A stretch of 31,973 nt of DNA from 39-52-133 sp041488395 (lineage in GTDB: Bacteria; Pseudomonadota; Gammaproteobacteria; Burkholderiales; Gallionellaceae), in NCBI GenBank assembly GCA_041488395.1, contig JBGPPE010000008.1:1-31973 (forward strand), read 5' to 3'. Below the pieces are notes generated by a model. It was given only the letters and a program-made list of their open reading frames with translations, was not told where the DNA came from and did no database searches. The first letter of the stretch is position 1, and each line of letters starts with the position of its first letter. A program made the position numbers and the translations under genes. Shown here piece after piece: positions 9,091-15,785 of the stretch.

Positions 9091-9101
9091 CACTTCGCCC
9101 T

Positions 9102-9839
9102 CTAAACCCTTTTTCCCGAACCCTGCCCCGCCTGATTCCCCAGCCCTTCAGGCAGGAATGCCGCAAAGCCATTGCGATAACGCAAATCCACATGATTGAC
9201 CGCGCGCGCCCGCGTAGCCAGACTGTACGGATACACTGCCACAAAGCGCGCCAGGCGCTGCTCAACCTGCTCCCGCCCCAGCTCGAGCAACATGCCATTG
9301 TCCAGCTTTACCTGCCAGGCAAAGCGCGGCGACAAACTGATCTGGGCAATATGCATTCCCAATGTATCAAGCTGCTTACTCAATGCACCGTACATTTCCG
9401 TCACCATCTGCGAACTGTCGGACTGGCCCGAAAACCCGGGCAACACCTCTTTGCTTTGCCCGGCAAACACCTCGCCGTAGGTGTTGACCAGCTCAGCATT
9501 ATTCCAGCGCGCCAGCGCCACATGCTCTTCCAGGCTAACCTCCAGACGCCATGGAAATTTTCTGCGCACACTCACCTTGCGCACCCACGGCAACTGTTCA
9601 AATGCTCTGCGCGTCTGCTCCAGATCCACACTGAAAAAACCTCCCCTGACACCGCTCTTTACTACCTTGTTCAACTGCTCCATATCCACATGCAGCGGCT
9701 GCGAAGTGAGCTCCACGCTGCGCAATGGAAAAACCGGCAATTGCAGCACGTATCTGATGACACCATAGCCAACCAGCACCATGCTGAGCGCCAGCAGCGT
9801 ATTGCTCACCATGCGCAGCACATGGGGTTTATCCCACAT
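9102..9839 (-). CDS. ftsQ: FtsQ, division septum protein
   Basis: Bitopic inner membrane protein that joins FtsL/FtsB to the divisome. 245 residues: a short cytoplasmic N-terminus, a membrane helix (about 10-33), a POTRA domain starting at FPLRSVELTS (about 38-108, with WVRKVSVRRKFPWRLEVSLEEH) and the FtsQ beta domain (ALARW to about 230). ATG at 9839 is chosen over a TTG two codons upstream because a GGAG lies exactly seven bases before it. The gene starts inside the last codons of ddl (11-bp overlap). Confidence 0.93.
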   Translation of the reverse strand: MWDKPHVLRMVSNTLLALSMVLVGYGVIRYVLQLPVFPLRSVELTSQPLHVDMEQLNKVVKSGVRGGFFSVDLEQTRRAFEQLPWVRKVSVRRKFPWRLEVSLEEHVALARWNNAELVNTYGEVFAGQSKEVLPGFSGQSDSSQMVTEMYGALSKQLDTLGMHIAQISLSPRFAWQVKLDNGMLLELGREQVEQRLARFVAVYPYSLATRARAVNHVDLRYRNGFAAFLPEGLGNQAGQGSGKRV

Positions 9840-10740
9840 GTGCAAGCTCCAGCACCCTGACCACCAGCTGTTCGAAACTCATCCCGGCCTGACGCGCCGC
9901 CATCGGCACCAGGCTGTGGTCGGTCATGCCGGGCGAGGTGTTGATCTCCAGCAGATAGGGCTTGCCCTGTTCATCCACCAGAAAATCCACACGCCCCCAG
10001 CCGGCCCCGCCGATCAGGGCAAAACCCAGCTGTGCCAGACGCTGCATCTCTGCTTCCTGCGCAGCCGACAAGCCACTCGGGCACAGGTAGCGCGTGTCGT
10101 CGCGCAAATACTTGGCCTCGTAGTCATAAAACTCGTTGGCCGGTTCGATCTTGATCACCGGCAGGGCCTTGCCGCCGACGATAGCGGCGGTGTATTCACC
10201 ACCACCGATAAATTTTTCGGCGATCACCAGCGCATCGTGTTTCGCTGCTTCGGCGTAGGCCGCTGGCAACTCGGCCACGCTCTTCACCTTGCTGATGCCC
10301 ACGCTCGAACCCTCGTTGGCCGGCTTCACAAACAAAGGCAAACCCAGCTGCTGCACCACCGCATTCCAGTCACTGTCCTTGCTCAACATGGTGTATTCCG
10401 GCACCGGCAGATTGCCCGCCTGCCACACCAGCTTGGTGCGCCACTTATCCATCGCCAGCGCACTCGCCATCACCCCGCTGCCGGTGTAGGGAATACCCAT
10501 CAGTTCCAGTGCACCCTGCACCGTGCCGTCTTCGCCAAAGCGCCCGTGCAGCGCAATAAACACGCGCTGGTAGCCCTGCTCCAGCAAGTTGTGCAAATCC
10601 TGTTTGGCCGGGTCAAACGCATGCGCATCCACGCCACTGCGCTGCAGCGCGGCCAGCACGGCCGCACCGCTCTTGAGTGATACTTCACGTTCCGCTGAAC
10701 GACCGCCAAACAGCACGGCCACTTTTCCAAAATCTGTCAC
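9829..10740 (-). CDS. ddlB: D-alanine--D-alanine ligase
   Basis: ATP-grasp ligase making the D-Ala-D-Ala dipeptide for MurF. 303 residues from GTG at 10740, whose GTGA overlaps the murB stop. The upstream codons of the open frame are murB sequence and are not part of it. Seen: LFGGRSAEREVSLKSG near the N-terminus with the catalytic Glu, ALHGRFGEDGTVQGALE, the ATP-grasp lysines in LPLFVKPANEGSSVGISKV, and the C-terminal metal-binding EINTSPGMTDHSLVP. The length matches DdlB-type enzymes encoded in dcw clusters. Confidence 0.96.
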   Translation of the reverse strand: MTDFGKVAVLFGGRSAEREVSLKSGAAVLAALQRSGVDAHAFDPAKQDLHNLLEQGYQRVFIALHGRFGEDGTVQGALELMGIPYTGSGVMASALAMDKWRTKLVWQAGNLPVPEYTMLSKDSDWNAVVQQLGLPLFVKPANEGSSVGISKVKSVAELPAAYAEAAKHDALVIAEKFIGGGEYTAAIVGGKALPVIKIEPANEFYDYEAKYLRDDTRYLCPSGLSAAQEAEMQRLAQLGFALIGGAGWGRVDFLVDEQGKPYLLEINTSPGMTDHSLVPMAARQAGMSFEQLVVRVLELAHVG

Positions 10741-11672
10741 GCTGCCTCTCCTTCCGCCGCATCGCCCACGATGCGCACTTCGCACTGCAACTGGATACCT
10801 GTTTCTGTTAGTACCTTCGCCTGCACTGCCTTAATCAACTTCTCAATGTCTCTTGCCGTGGCCCCGCCCATATTGCTGATGAAATTGGCATGCTTCTCGG
10901 ATACACGCGCCCCGCCTATCTGCAGGCCTTTCAGCCCGCATGCCTGGATCAGGCGTGCGGCATGATCGCCCGGCGGATTGCGGAACACCGAGCCCGCATT
11001 AGGCAAATTCAGCGGCTGCGAAGCGATGCGTTTGGCCAGCAGCTCCTTGATCTCCTTGCGCGACTGCTCGCCATCACCCGCCTGCAGCCTGAGCCAGGCA
11101 CCGGCAAAAAATTCTTGCGCCTGCTCGCCGCGTTTTGTTACGTGACGATAGCCAACCTCATATTCCTGCGGCGTGCGCTCCATGATCTCGCCATTACGCG
11201 TAATCACCTGTACACGGGCCACCACATTCCACGTTTCACCGCCGTAGCAGCCTGCGTTCATCGCCAGCATGCCGCCGACCGTGCCGGGTATACCGGCAAA
11301 AAATTCCGCACCGCGCAGATTGTGGTTGGCCGCAAAGCGCGCCAGTTTCGCACCGGGTACGCCCGCCTGCGCATACACCGTGCCGTCCACCTCAAGCCGC
11401 AATTCTTTCAGTGCCGCGTGCAGCAGCAGCACCGTGCCGCGCAAGCCGCCATCGCGCACCAGCAGGTTGCTGCCCAACCCCACCGCCAGCAACGGTTCGC
11501 CTGCCGGCACGCTGCGCAAATACAGCTGCAGGTCGGCCAGGTCGGCGGGCTGATACATGCACTCCACCTCGCCACCTGCGCGCCAGCTGACATGCTTGCG
11601 CATGCTCTCGCCTTGCTGCAGCGTACCGCGCAAGCCACCAGCGATAAATTGGCGCGCCTCAGTCATGTTCAT
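10737..11672 (-). CDS. murB: MurB, UDP-N-acetylenolpyruvoylglucosamine reductase
   Basis: FAD enzyme that reduces the enolpyruvyl group to give UDP-MurNAc. 311 residues. FAD-binding pieces: VGLGSNLLVRDGG and AGIPGTVGGMLAMNAGCYGGE. The catalytic serine lies in NAGSVFRNP, followed by AARLIQACGLKG and ARVSEKHANFI, a pattern and length closer to the shorter type II MurB than to the E. coli type. ATG at 11672 overlaps the murC stop (ATGA); a second in-frame ATG at 11666 is possible. Its own stop overlaps the ddl start. Tight coupling murC-murB-ddl is usual. Confidence 0.96.
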   Translation of the reverse strand: MNMTEARQFIAGGLRGTLQQGESMRKHVSWRAGGEVECMYQPADLADLQLYLRSVPAGEPLLAVGLGSNLLVRDGGLRGTVLLLHAALKELRLEVDGTVYAQAGVPGAKLARFAANHNLRGAEFFAGIPGTVGGMLAMNAGCYGGETWNVVARVQVITRNGEIMERTPQEYEVGYRHVTKRGEQAQEFFAGAWLRLQAGDGEQSRKEIKELLAKRIASQPLNLPNAGSVFRNPPGDHAARLIQACGLKGLQIGGARVSEKHANFISNMGGATARDIEKLIKAVQAKVLTETGIQLQCEVRIVGDAAEGEAA

Positions 11673-13189
11673 GCTTTCCCCGATGCGCCATGCTGTTCTC
11701 CGGCCAGGCTTTTTACCTGTGCCGGCACCCCGCCGATCGAGCCGGCACCCATGGTCACCACCACGTCGCCTGCCTGTGCCATATTCAGTATGGCTTGCGG
11801 CATTTCCTGTATGTTCTCGACAAACACGGCCTCGCTCTGCCCGGCCACGCGCAGCGCGCGCATCAACGCGCGGCCGTCTGCCGCCACGATCTGCGCTTCA
11901 CCGGCGGCATATACCTCGGCCAGCAACAGCGCGTCGACTGTGCCGAGGATTTTCACGAAGTCCTCGAACAGATCCCGTGTGCGCGTATAGCGATGTGGCT
12001 GGAAAGCCAACACCAGGCGCCGCCCGGGAAAGGCACCGCGCACGGCAGCCAGCGTTGCCGCCATTTCCACCGGGTGATGGCCATAGTCGTCGATCAAAGT
12101 AAATGTCGCTTGCGACACGTTTGTCCCCTCGCCCGCTTGCGGGAGAGGGTTAGGGAGAGGGTTAGGGAGAGGGTTAGGGAGAGGGTTAGGGAGAGGGCTA
12201 GCCTTGGATGCTGGCAGCGGAATTTCCCCGTAGCGCTGGAAGCGTCGCCCCACGCCCTCGAATTCGGCCAGCGCGTCCACAATGGCCTTGCCGTCCACGC
12301 CCACTTCCAGCGCCACCGCAATGGCGGCCAGCGCGTTCTGCACATTGTGCAGACCGGGCAAATTCAGGGTGATCTCCAGATCCAGCGGCACCGTGTTATG
12401 ACGGCACAAGGCGGTGAAACGCATCCGCCCGTCCTGGTGGCGCACGTTCACCGCACGGATCTGCGCATCTTCGGCAAAGCCGTAAGTCGTAATCGGCTTG
12501 CTGATGCGCGGCAAAATTTCGCGCACATGCGCATCGTCGACGCACAGCATGGCGCGGCCGTAGAACGGCAGGTGCTCGATGAAATCGACGAAGGCCTGCT
12601 GCAGACGGGCGAAGTCATGACCATAGGTTTCCATGTGGTCGGCATCGATGTTGGTCACGATCGCCAGGATCGGATGCAAATAGAGGAAGGAGGCATCCGA
12701 TTCATCCGCCTCGGCCACCAGGAAATCGCCGCTGCCCAGCTTGGCGTTGGTGCCGCTGCTGTTAAGCTTGCCACCGATGACAAAGGTCGGATCCATGCCA
12801 CCCCTGGCCAGCACGCTGGCAGTCAGGCTGGTGGTGGTGGTCTTGCCATGCGTACCCGCCACGGCTATGCCCTGCTTCAATCGCATCAGTTCCGCCAGCA
12901 TCATCGCGCGCGGCACGATAGGAATATTGCGTGCGCGTGCCGCCACCACCTCGGGGTTTGCACTGCTCACTGCCGTCGACACCACTACCGCATCGGCATC
13001 GGTCAGGTTGCTTTCCGCGTGCCCCACATAGACTGTGGCACCCAGTGACTTCAGGCGCTGGGTGGCCACATTGTCGGCCAAATCCGAGCCGCTCACCTTG
13101 AAGCCCTGGTTGAGCAATACCTCGGCGATGCCATTCATGCCGACGCCACCGATACCGACGAAATGTATGTGTTTTACCTTGTGCTTCAT
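11669..13189 (-). CDS. murC: MurC, UDP-N-acetylmuramate--L-alanine ligase, with an in-frame repeat insertion
   Basis: Adds L-Ala to UDP-MurNAc (first Mur ligase). 506 residues from ATG at 13189, which has AAGGAG eight bases upstream and an ATGA overlap with the murG stop; an ATG six codons upstream has no advantage. Rossmann start FVGIGGVGMNG (10-20), ATP loop GTHGKTTTT (112-120), IDADHMETYG (181-190) and the C-terminal domain from LIDDYGHHP (365-373) with LAFQPHRYTRTRDL are intact. Odd feature: residues about 328-360 are a Pro-rich insertion with PLPN repeated, encoded by a 12-bp tandem repeat and hairpins (12104-12200). It lies at the border of the central and C-terminal domains, where relatives go directly from the GEIPLP-like strand to TFTLIDDYGHHP. 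Without it the length would be about 473, normal for the family, so the enzyme is presumably active. Confidence 0.95.
   Translation of the reverse strand: MKHKVKHIHFVGIGGVGMNGIAEVLLNQGFKVSGSDLADNVATQRLKSLGATVYVGHAESNLTDADAVVVSTAVSSANPEVVAARARNIPIVPRAMMLAELMRLKQGIAVAGTHGKTTTTSLTASVLARGGMDPTFVIGGKLNSSGTNAKLGSGDFLVAEADESDASFLYLHPILAIVTNIDADHMETYGHDFARLQQAFVDFIEHLPFYGRAMLCVDDAHVREILPRISKPITTYGFAEDAQIRAVNVRHQDGRMRFTALCRHNTVPLDLEITLNLPGLHNVQNALAAIAVALEVGVDGKAIVDALAEFEGVGRRFQRYGEIPLPASKASPLPNPLPNPLPNPLPNPLPQAGEGTNVSQATFTLIDDYGHHPVEMAATLAAVRGAFPGRRLVLAFQPHRYTRTRDLFEDFVKILGTVDALLLAEVYAAGEAQIVAADGRALMRALRVAGQSEAVFVENIQEMPQAILNMAQAGDVVVTMGAGSIGGVPAQVKSLAGEQHGASGKA
12104..12200. repeat. Palindromic plus 12-bp tandem repeat element inside murC
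   Basis: On the plus strand: a perfect hairpin TGTCGC-TT-GCGACA (12104-12117), then CCCGC-TT-GCGGG (12132-12143) flanked by CCCTC and GAGGG arms, running into five 12-bp units GGGAGAGGGTTA (12141-12200; the last has a C for the second-last T). Because the unit is 12 bp, copy-number change keeps the murC frame and adds Leu-Pro-Asn-Pro each time. The CCCTC-CCCGC-AA-GCGGG-GAGGG palindrome is, from general knowledge, a widespread dispersed repeat in proteobacterial genomes, normally found between genes. Confidence 0.88.
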
Positions 13190-14247
13190 GCTGCCAGCTC
13201 CTTGCATATTTGTGCCACGCGCTGTGCCGCGGCCGGCTGTGCCAGCGCGCGTGCTGCCTGCGCCATCGCCTGCGCGCGCTCGCGCGTCATTTCCTGCAAC
13301 AATGTCGCCAATGCCTGCGGCTGCATCTCGGCCTGTGGCAGCAGAATCGCCGCCCCGCGCTCGCTCAGGAAGCGCGCATTACCGGTCTGGTGATCGTCCA
13401 CCGCAAACGGGAACGGCACCAGTATGCTGGCCACGCCCGCTGCGGCCAGCTCGGCCACCGTCAGTGCGCCAGCGCGGCAGATCACCACGTCGGCCCAACC
13501 GTAGTAATGCGCCATGTTGTCGAGAAAGGGCTTTACTTCGCCTGTCACCCCGGCCTGGTTATACGCTTGCTGCACCGCCTCGAAATGCTGCTTGCCGCTC
13601 TGGTGTATTACCAGCACACCCGCCTTAGCCGGAAGCAGCGCCAGTGCCTGTGGCACGCAGTTATTGATTGCCTGCGCGCCGAGGCTGCCGCCTACCACCA
13701 GCACGTTCAGCTTGCCGCGGCGCGCAGCATAGCGCTGCGCTGGCTCGGGCAGCGCAGCAATACTGTCGCGCACCGGATTACCGCACCATTCAGCCTTCGC
13801 CAGCACCTCCGGAAAGCCGCTTAGAACGCGTGAGGACAAGCGCGCCAGCGCCCTGTTGCTCAGCCCCGCTACCGAGTTCTGCTCGTGTATCACCAGCGGT
13901 TTCCTTAACAGGAAGGCCATCACCCCGCCGGGGAAGGTGATGTAGCCGCCCATGCCCAGCACCACGTCGGGCCGGTAGCGAAACAGCGCCACTGCGCTTT
14001 GCCACAGCGCACGCAGCAGATTCAGCGGCAGCATCAATTTGCGCAACAGGCCCTTGCCGCGCAAACCGGAAAAGTTCACCCAGGCCACTGCATAGCCGTG
14101 TTTGGGCACCAGCTCGGCTTCCATGCTGTTGGGTGCGCCCAGCCAGGTGACCTGCCAGCCTTCGGCACGCAGGCAGTCGGCGACGGCCAGGGCTGGGAAG
14201 ATGTGCCCTCCTGTCCCACCGGCCATTATTAAAATTGACCTAGCCAT
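13186..14247 (-). CDS. murG: MurG, lipid II synthase (UDP-GlcNAc transferase)
   Basis: Membrane-associated GT28 glycosyltransferase that adds GlcNAc to lipid I. 353 residues. The first glycine loop MAGGTGGHIFPA is at 8-19, then GMGGYITFPGG, IHEQNS, the linker loop VVGGSLGAQ, and the UDP-GlcNAc site SRAG-like CRAGALTVAEL followed by PFPFAVDDHQTGNA. ATG at 14247 has GGAGGT five bases upstream. The first 17 codons are odd: AGG, TCA, TTA, ATA, GGG, ACA, GGA and GGG cluster there, whereas the rest of the gene uses GC-ending codons. Exactly this segment is duplicated upstream (14318-14371) with different codons. The stop overlaps the murC start. Confidence 0.96.
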   Translation of the reverse strand: MARSILIMAGGTGGHIFPALAVADCLRAEGWQVTWLGAPNSMEAELVPKHGYAVAWVNFSGLRGKGLLRKLMLPLNLLRALWQSAVALFRYRPDVVLGMGGYITFPGGVMAFLLRKPLVIHEQNSVAGLSNRALARLSSRVLSGFPEVLAKAEWCGNPVRDSIAALPEPAQRYAARRGKLNVLVVGGSLGAQAINNCVPQALALLPAKAGVLVIHQSGKQHFEAVQQAYNQAGVTGEVKPFLDNMAHYYGWADVVICRAGALTVAELAAAGVASILVPFPFAVDDHQTGNARFLSERGAAILLPQAEMQPQALATLLQEMTRERAQAMAQAARALAQPAAAQRVAQICKELAA

Positions 14248-14371
14248 GGCACACCTCCGCACTGGGCACATTTTCAGTGGAGACTAATGCGCGTTTTTTG
14301 CGCGTTATGTCGGAGCTAAAAATATGACCGCCGGTGCCGCCGGCCATGATCATGATGGAACGCGCGCTCAT
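14240..14371 (-). pseudogene. Displaced murG 5' end fused to a palindromic element (43-codon ORF)
   Basis: Begins with ATG at 14371, overlapping the preceding ORF's stop as ATGA. Its first 18 codons (14318-14371) encode MSARSIMIMAGGTGGHIF, a good MurG N-terminus, with GC-rich codons typical of the region. It then leaves the murG sequence, reads through hairpin element E1 for 25 residues and stops at TAG (14240-14242), inside the third codon of the working murG. I read it as the ancestral murG start, cut off by an insertion; the ATGA would be the ancestral ftsW-murG junction. It may still be translated and couple ribosomes to murG. No function of the peptide is known. Confidence 0.75.
14272..14321 (-). 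repeat. Palindromic element E1 of the CATAAC/TTAGYCT hairpin family
   Basis: Read on the minus strand: TTTTAGCTCCGACATAAC, then a stem (TAA-C-GCGC with GCGC-A-TTA, loop AAAAAAC), then TTAGTCTCCACTGAAA. The C-A mismatch becomes a T-G wobble on the opposite strand. It has the same left and right flanks as E3 and E4 but is inverted relative to them, and lies between the displaced and the working murG start. Confidence 0.65.
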
Positions 14372-14610
14372 ACTGATTGCCCCCTCATCATCTTCCGATT
14401 TTGGCTACGGCCGTCCCGATGGGACTTAACTTGCTGACGCAAGTTAGCCTGCACCGAAACAGACGAATGATTCAGTTCAGCGTTCATACCGTTGCTCCGC
14501 GCATCTTTTGGGAGTTTTGGTTCCGGCATAACTTGCATGCGCAAGTTAGCCTTCACCGAAATCGCCGGATGATGTTTGGTTACGTTCATTGTTGCGAGGT
14601 CGAAATTCAT
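14368..14610 (-). CDS. 80-codon ORF between ftsW and murG, built from two hairpin repeats and a second ftsW 3' end
   Basis: ATG at 14610 overlaps the ftsW stop (ATGA) and its TGA overlaps the next ORF's ATG. It contains two tandem units of the same design: Met-Asn, 22 bases, TTTCGGTG, then the hairpin, giving ISVKANLRMQV (17-27) and VSVQANLRQQV (51-61) in the same frame. The last 11 codons read NRKMMRGQSV, a second copy of the ftsW end (working copy NRRMMRGQAA). Whether the peptide is made or useful is unknown; the conserved frame and Ile/Val, Lys/Gln exchanges between the units hint that it has been translated. It could equally be a by-product of in-frame repeat insertion. Confidence 0.45.
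   Translation of the reverse strand: MNFDLATMNVTKHHPAISVKANLRMQVMPEPKLPKDARSNGMNAELNHSSVSVQANLRQQVKSHRDGRSQNRKMMRGQSV
14399..14459. repeat. Palindromic element E2, with an extra small hairpin
   Basis: TTTTGGCTACGG at the left, TTAGCCTGCACCGAAA at the right, and a perfect 8-bp stem TAACTTGC-TGAC-GCAAGTTA in the centre (14427-14446). Compared with E3 and E4 it has about 14 extra bases on the left arm, themselves a hairpin GTCCC-GAT-GGGAC (14413-14425). The left end abuts the second ftsW 3' end. Confidence 0.7.
14515..14561. repeat. Palindromic element E3
   Basis: TTTTGGTTCCGG CATAAC on the left, a perfect 8-bp stem TAACTTGC-ATGC-GCAAGTTA (14529-14548) and TTAGCCTTCACCGAAA on the right. The outer ends form imperfect inverted repeats (TTTTGG against CCGAAA). 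Same orientation as E2, 56 bp away. Confidence 0.72.
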
Positions 14611-14640
14611 GCTGCTTGGCCTCTCATCATCCGGCGATTT
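14559..14640. repeat. 16-bp perfect inverted repeat spanning the ftsW stop codon
   Basis: 14559-14574 is the exact reverse complement of 14625-14640, with 50 bp between. The right arm is ftsW coding sequence just before its stop; the left arm is the outer flank of element E3. In the minus-strand transcript the ftsW stop and the start of the 80-codon ORF would lie in the loop. Confidence 0.8.
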
Positions 14641-15785
14641 TCCCAATCAATCCTCAGCAGCATGGCGATGGCGACGCAATTCACCACCACACCGCTGCCG
14701 CCATAGCTCAGGAAAGGCAGAGTCAGTCCCTTGGTGGGCAGCACGCCCATGTTTACACCGATGTTGATCATCGCCTGCACACCCAGCCAGATGGCGATGC
14801 CCTGTGCAACCAGGGCGGCATACAGGCGATCCAGCATCACCGACTGGCGGCCGATGGCAAAGGCACGCACAATCAGCCAGCCAAACAGCAGGATCACCAC
14901 GCTGACCCCGACAAAACCCAGCTCCTCGGCAATCACCGCCAGCAGAAAATCGGTGTGCGCTTCCGGCAGGTAGAACAATTTTTCCACGCTGGCGCCCAGA
15001 CCGACACCCAGCCATTCACCGCGCCCAAATGCGATCAGCGCATGACTCAGCTGGTAGCCCTTGCCAAACGGGTCTGCCCACGGATCCATAAAGCTGGTTA
15101 CACGCTGCAGGCGATAGGGTGAGGAAATAATCAGCGCGGCAAACGCCAACGGCAGCGCCACCAGCAGCGCGCCAAAAACCTTCAGATTAAAACCACCCAG
15201 CCACAGCGTGCCCATGGCGATGGCGCAGATCACCACAAACGCGCCCATGTCCGGCTCCAGCAACAGCAGCGCGCCCACCAGCGCCATCACGGCGAACATC
15301 GGCATGAATGCCTGGCTCAGGCTGTCTTTCACCGCCCCCTTGCGTACGGCGTAGTCGGCCGCATACAGCACGGCAAACAGCTTCATCAGTTCGGACGGCT
15401 GCAGGTTGAATACGAACAGCGACAGCCAGCGCCGGCTGCCGTTGACCACGCGCCCCACCCCGGGTATCAGCACCAGCAGCAGCAATGCCACCCCCAGCAA
15501 AAACAGATAGGGCGCAATTTTTTGCCAGGTCTGCAACGGTACCTGGAACACCACTGCGCCGGCAAACAGGCCTATGCAGATGTACATGCCATGGCGCATT
15601 AGATAATAGGACGGCTGGTAGCCGGTGTACTTGCCGGCTTCTGCGGTGGCGATCGAGGCCGAATACACCATCACCAGTCCGATGCATAGCAGCGCCGCGA
15701 CTATCCAGGTCAGCACGGTGTCGTATTCCGCCATCACTTTGCGCTGGCTGTTCATCTGAAACATGCTCATCGCGGCCAGTTTCAT
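14607..15785 (-). CDS. ftsW: FtsW, SEDS-family peptidoglycan glycosyltransferase of the divisome
   Basis: Polytopic membrane protein that polymerises lipid II at the septum together with FtsI. 392 residues with about ten hydrophobic segments starting at VLTWIVAALLCIGLVMVYSAS. Family marks: GSRRWLSLFVFNLQPSELMKL, LLLEPDMGAFVV, the large periplasmic loop with YRLQRVTSFMDPWADPFGKGYQL, the conserved EELGFVG, and the end of the last helix LPFLSYGGSGVVVN. ATG at 15785 overlaps the murD stop (ATGA) and has GGAGG five bases upstream. Its last 11 codons plus stop are present a second time at 14368-14403 with four amino-acid and three synonymous changes. Confidence 0.95.
   Translation of the reverse strand: MKLAAMSMFQMNSQRKVMAEYDTVLTWIVAALLCIGLVMVYSASIATAEAGKYTGYQPSYYLMRHGMYICIGLFAGAVVFQVPLQTWQKIAPYLFLLGVALLLLVLIPGVGRVVNGSRRWLSLFVFNLQPSELMKLFAVLYAADYAVRKGAVKDSLSQAFMPMFAVMALVGALLLLEPDMGAFVVICAIAMGTLWLGGFNLKVFGALLVALPLAFAALIISSPYRLQRVTSFMDPWADPFGKGYQLSHALIAFGRGEWLGVGLGASVEKLFYLPEAHTDFLLAVIAEELGFVGVSVVILLFGWLIVRAFAIGRQSVMLDRLYAALVAQGIAIWLGVQAMINIGVNMGVLPTKGLTLPFLSYGGSGVVVNCVAIAMLLRIDWENRRMMRGQAA

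Noticed and set aside
9840..9845. TTG at 9845 as the ftsQ start
   Set aside because: The ATG two codons later has an ideally spaced GGAG, and TTG starts are rarer.
12141..12200. Tandem repeat in murC as a CRISPR array
   Set aside because: The units are 12 bp and directly adjacent without spacers.
11690..13048. Long plus-strand open frame opposite murC
   Set aside because: Antisense shadow of murC; composition is typical of reverse-frame translation in GC-rich genes.
13190..13207. ATG at 13207 as the murC start
   Set aside because: The next ATG (13189) begins the usual MKHK-type N-terminus, overlaps the murG stop by ATGA and has AAGGAG at the right distance; that ribosome site would lie within the longer version's coding sequence.
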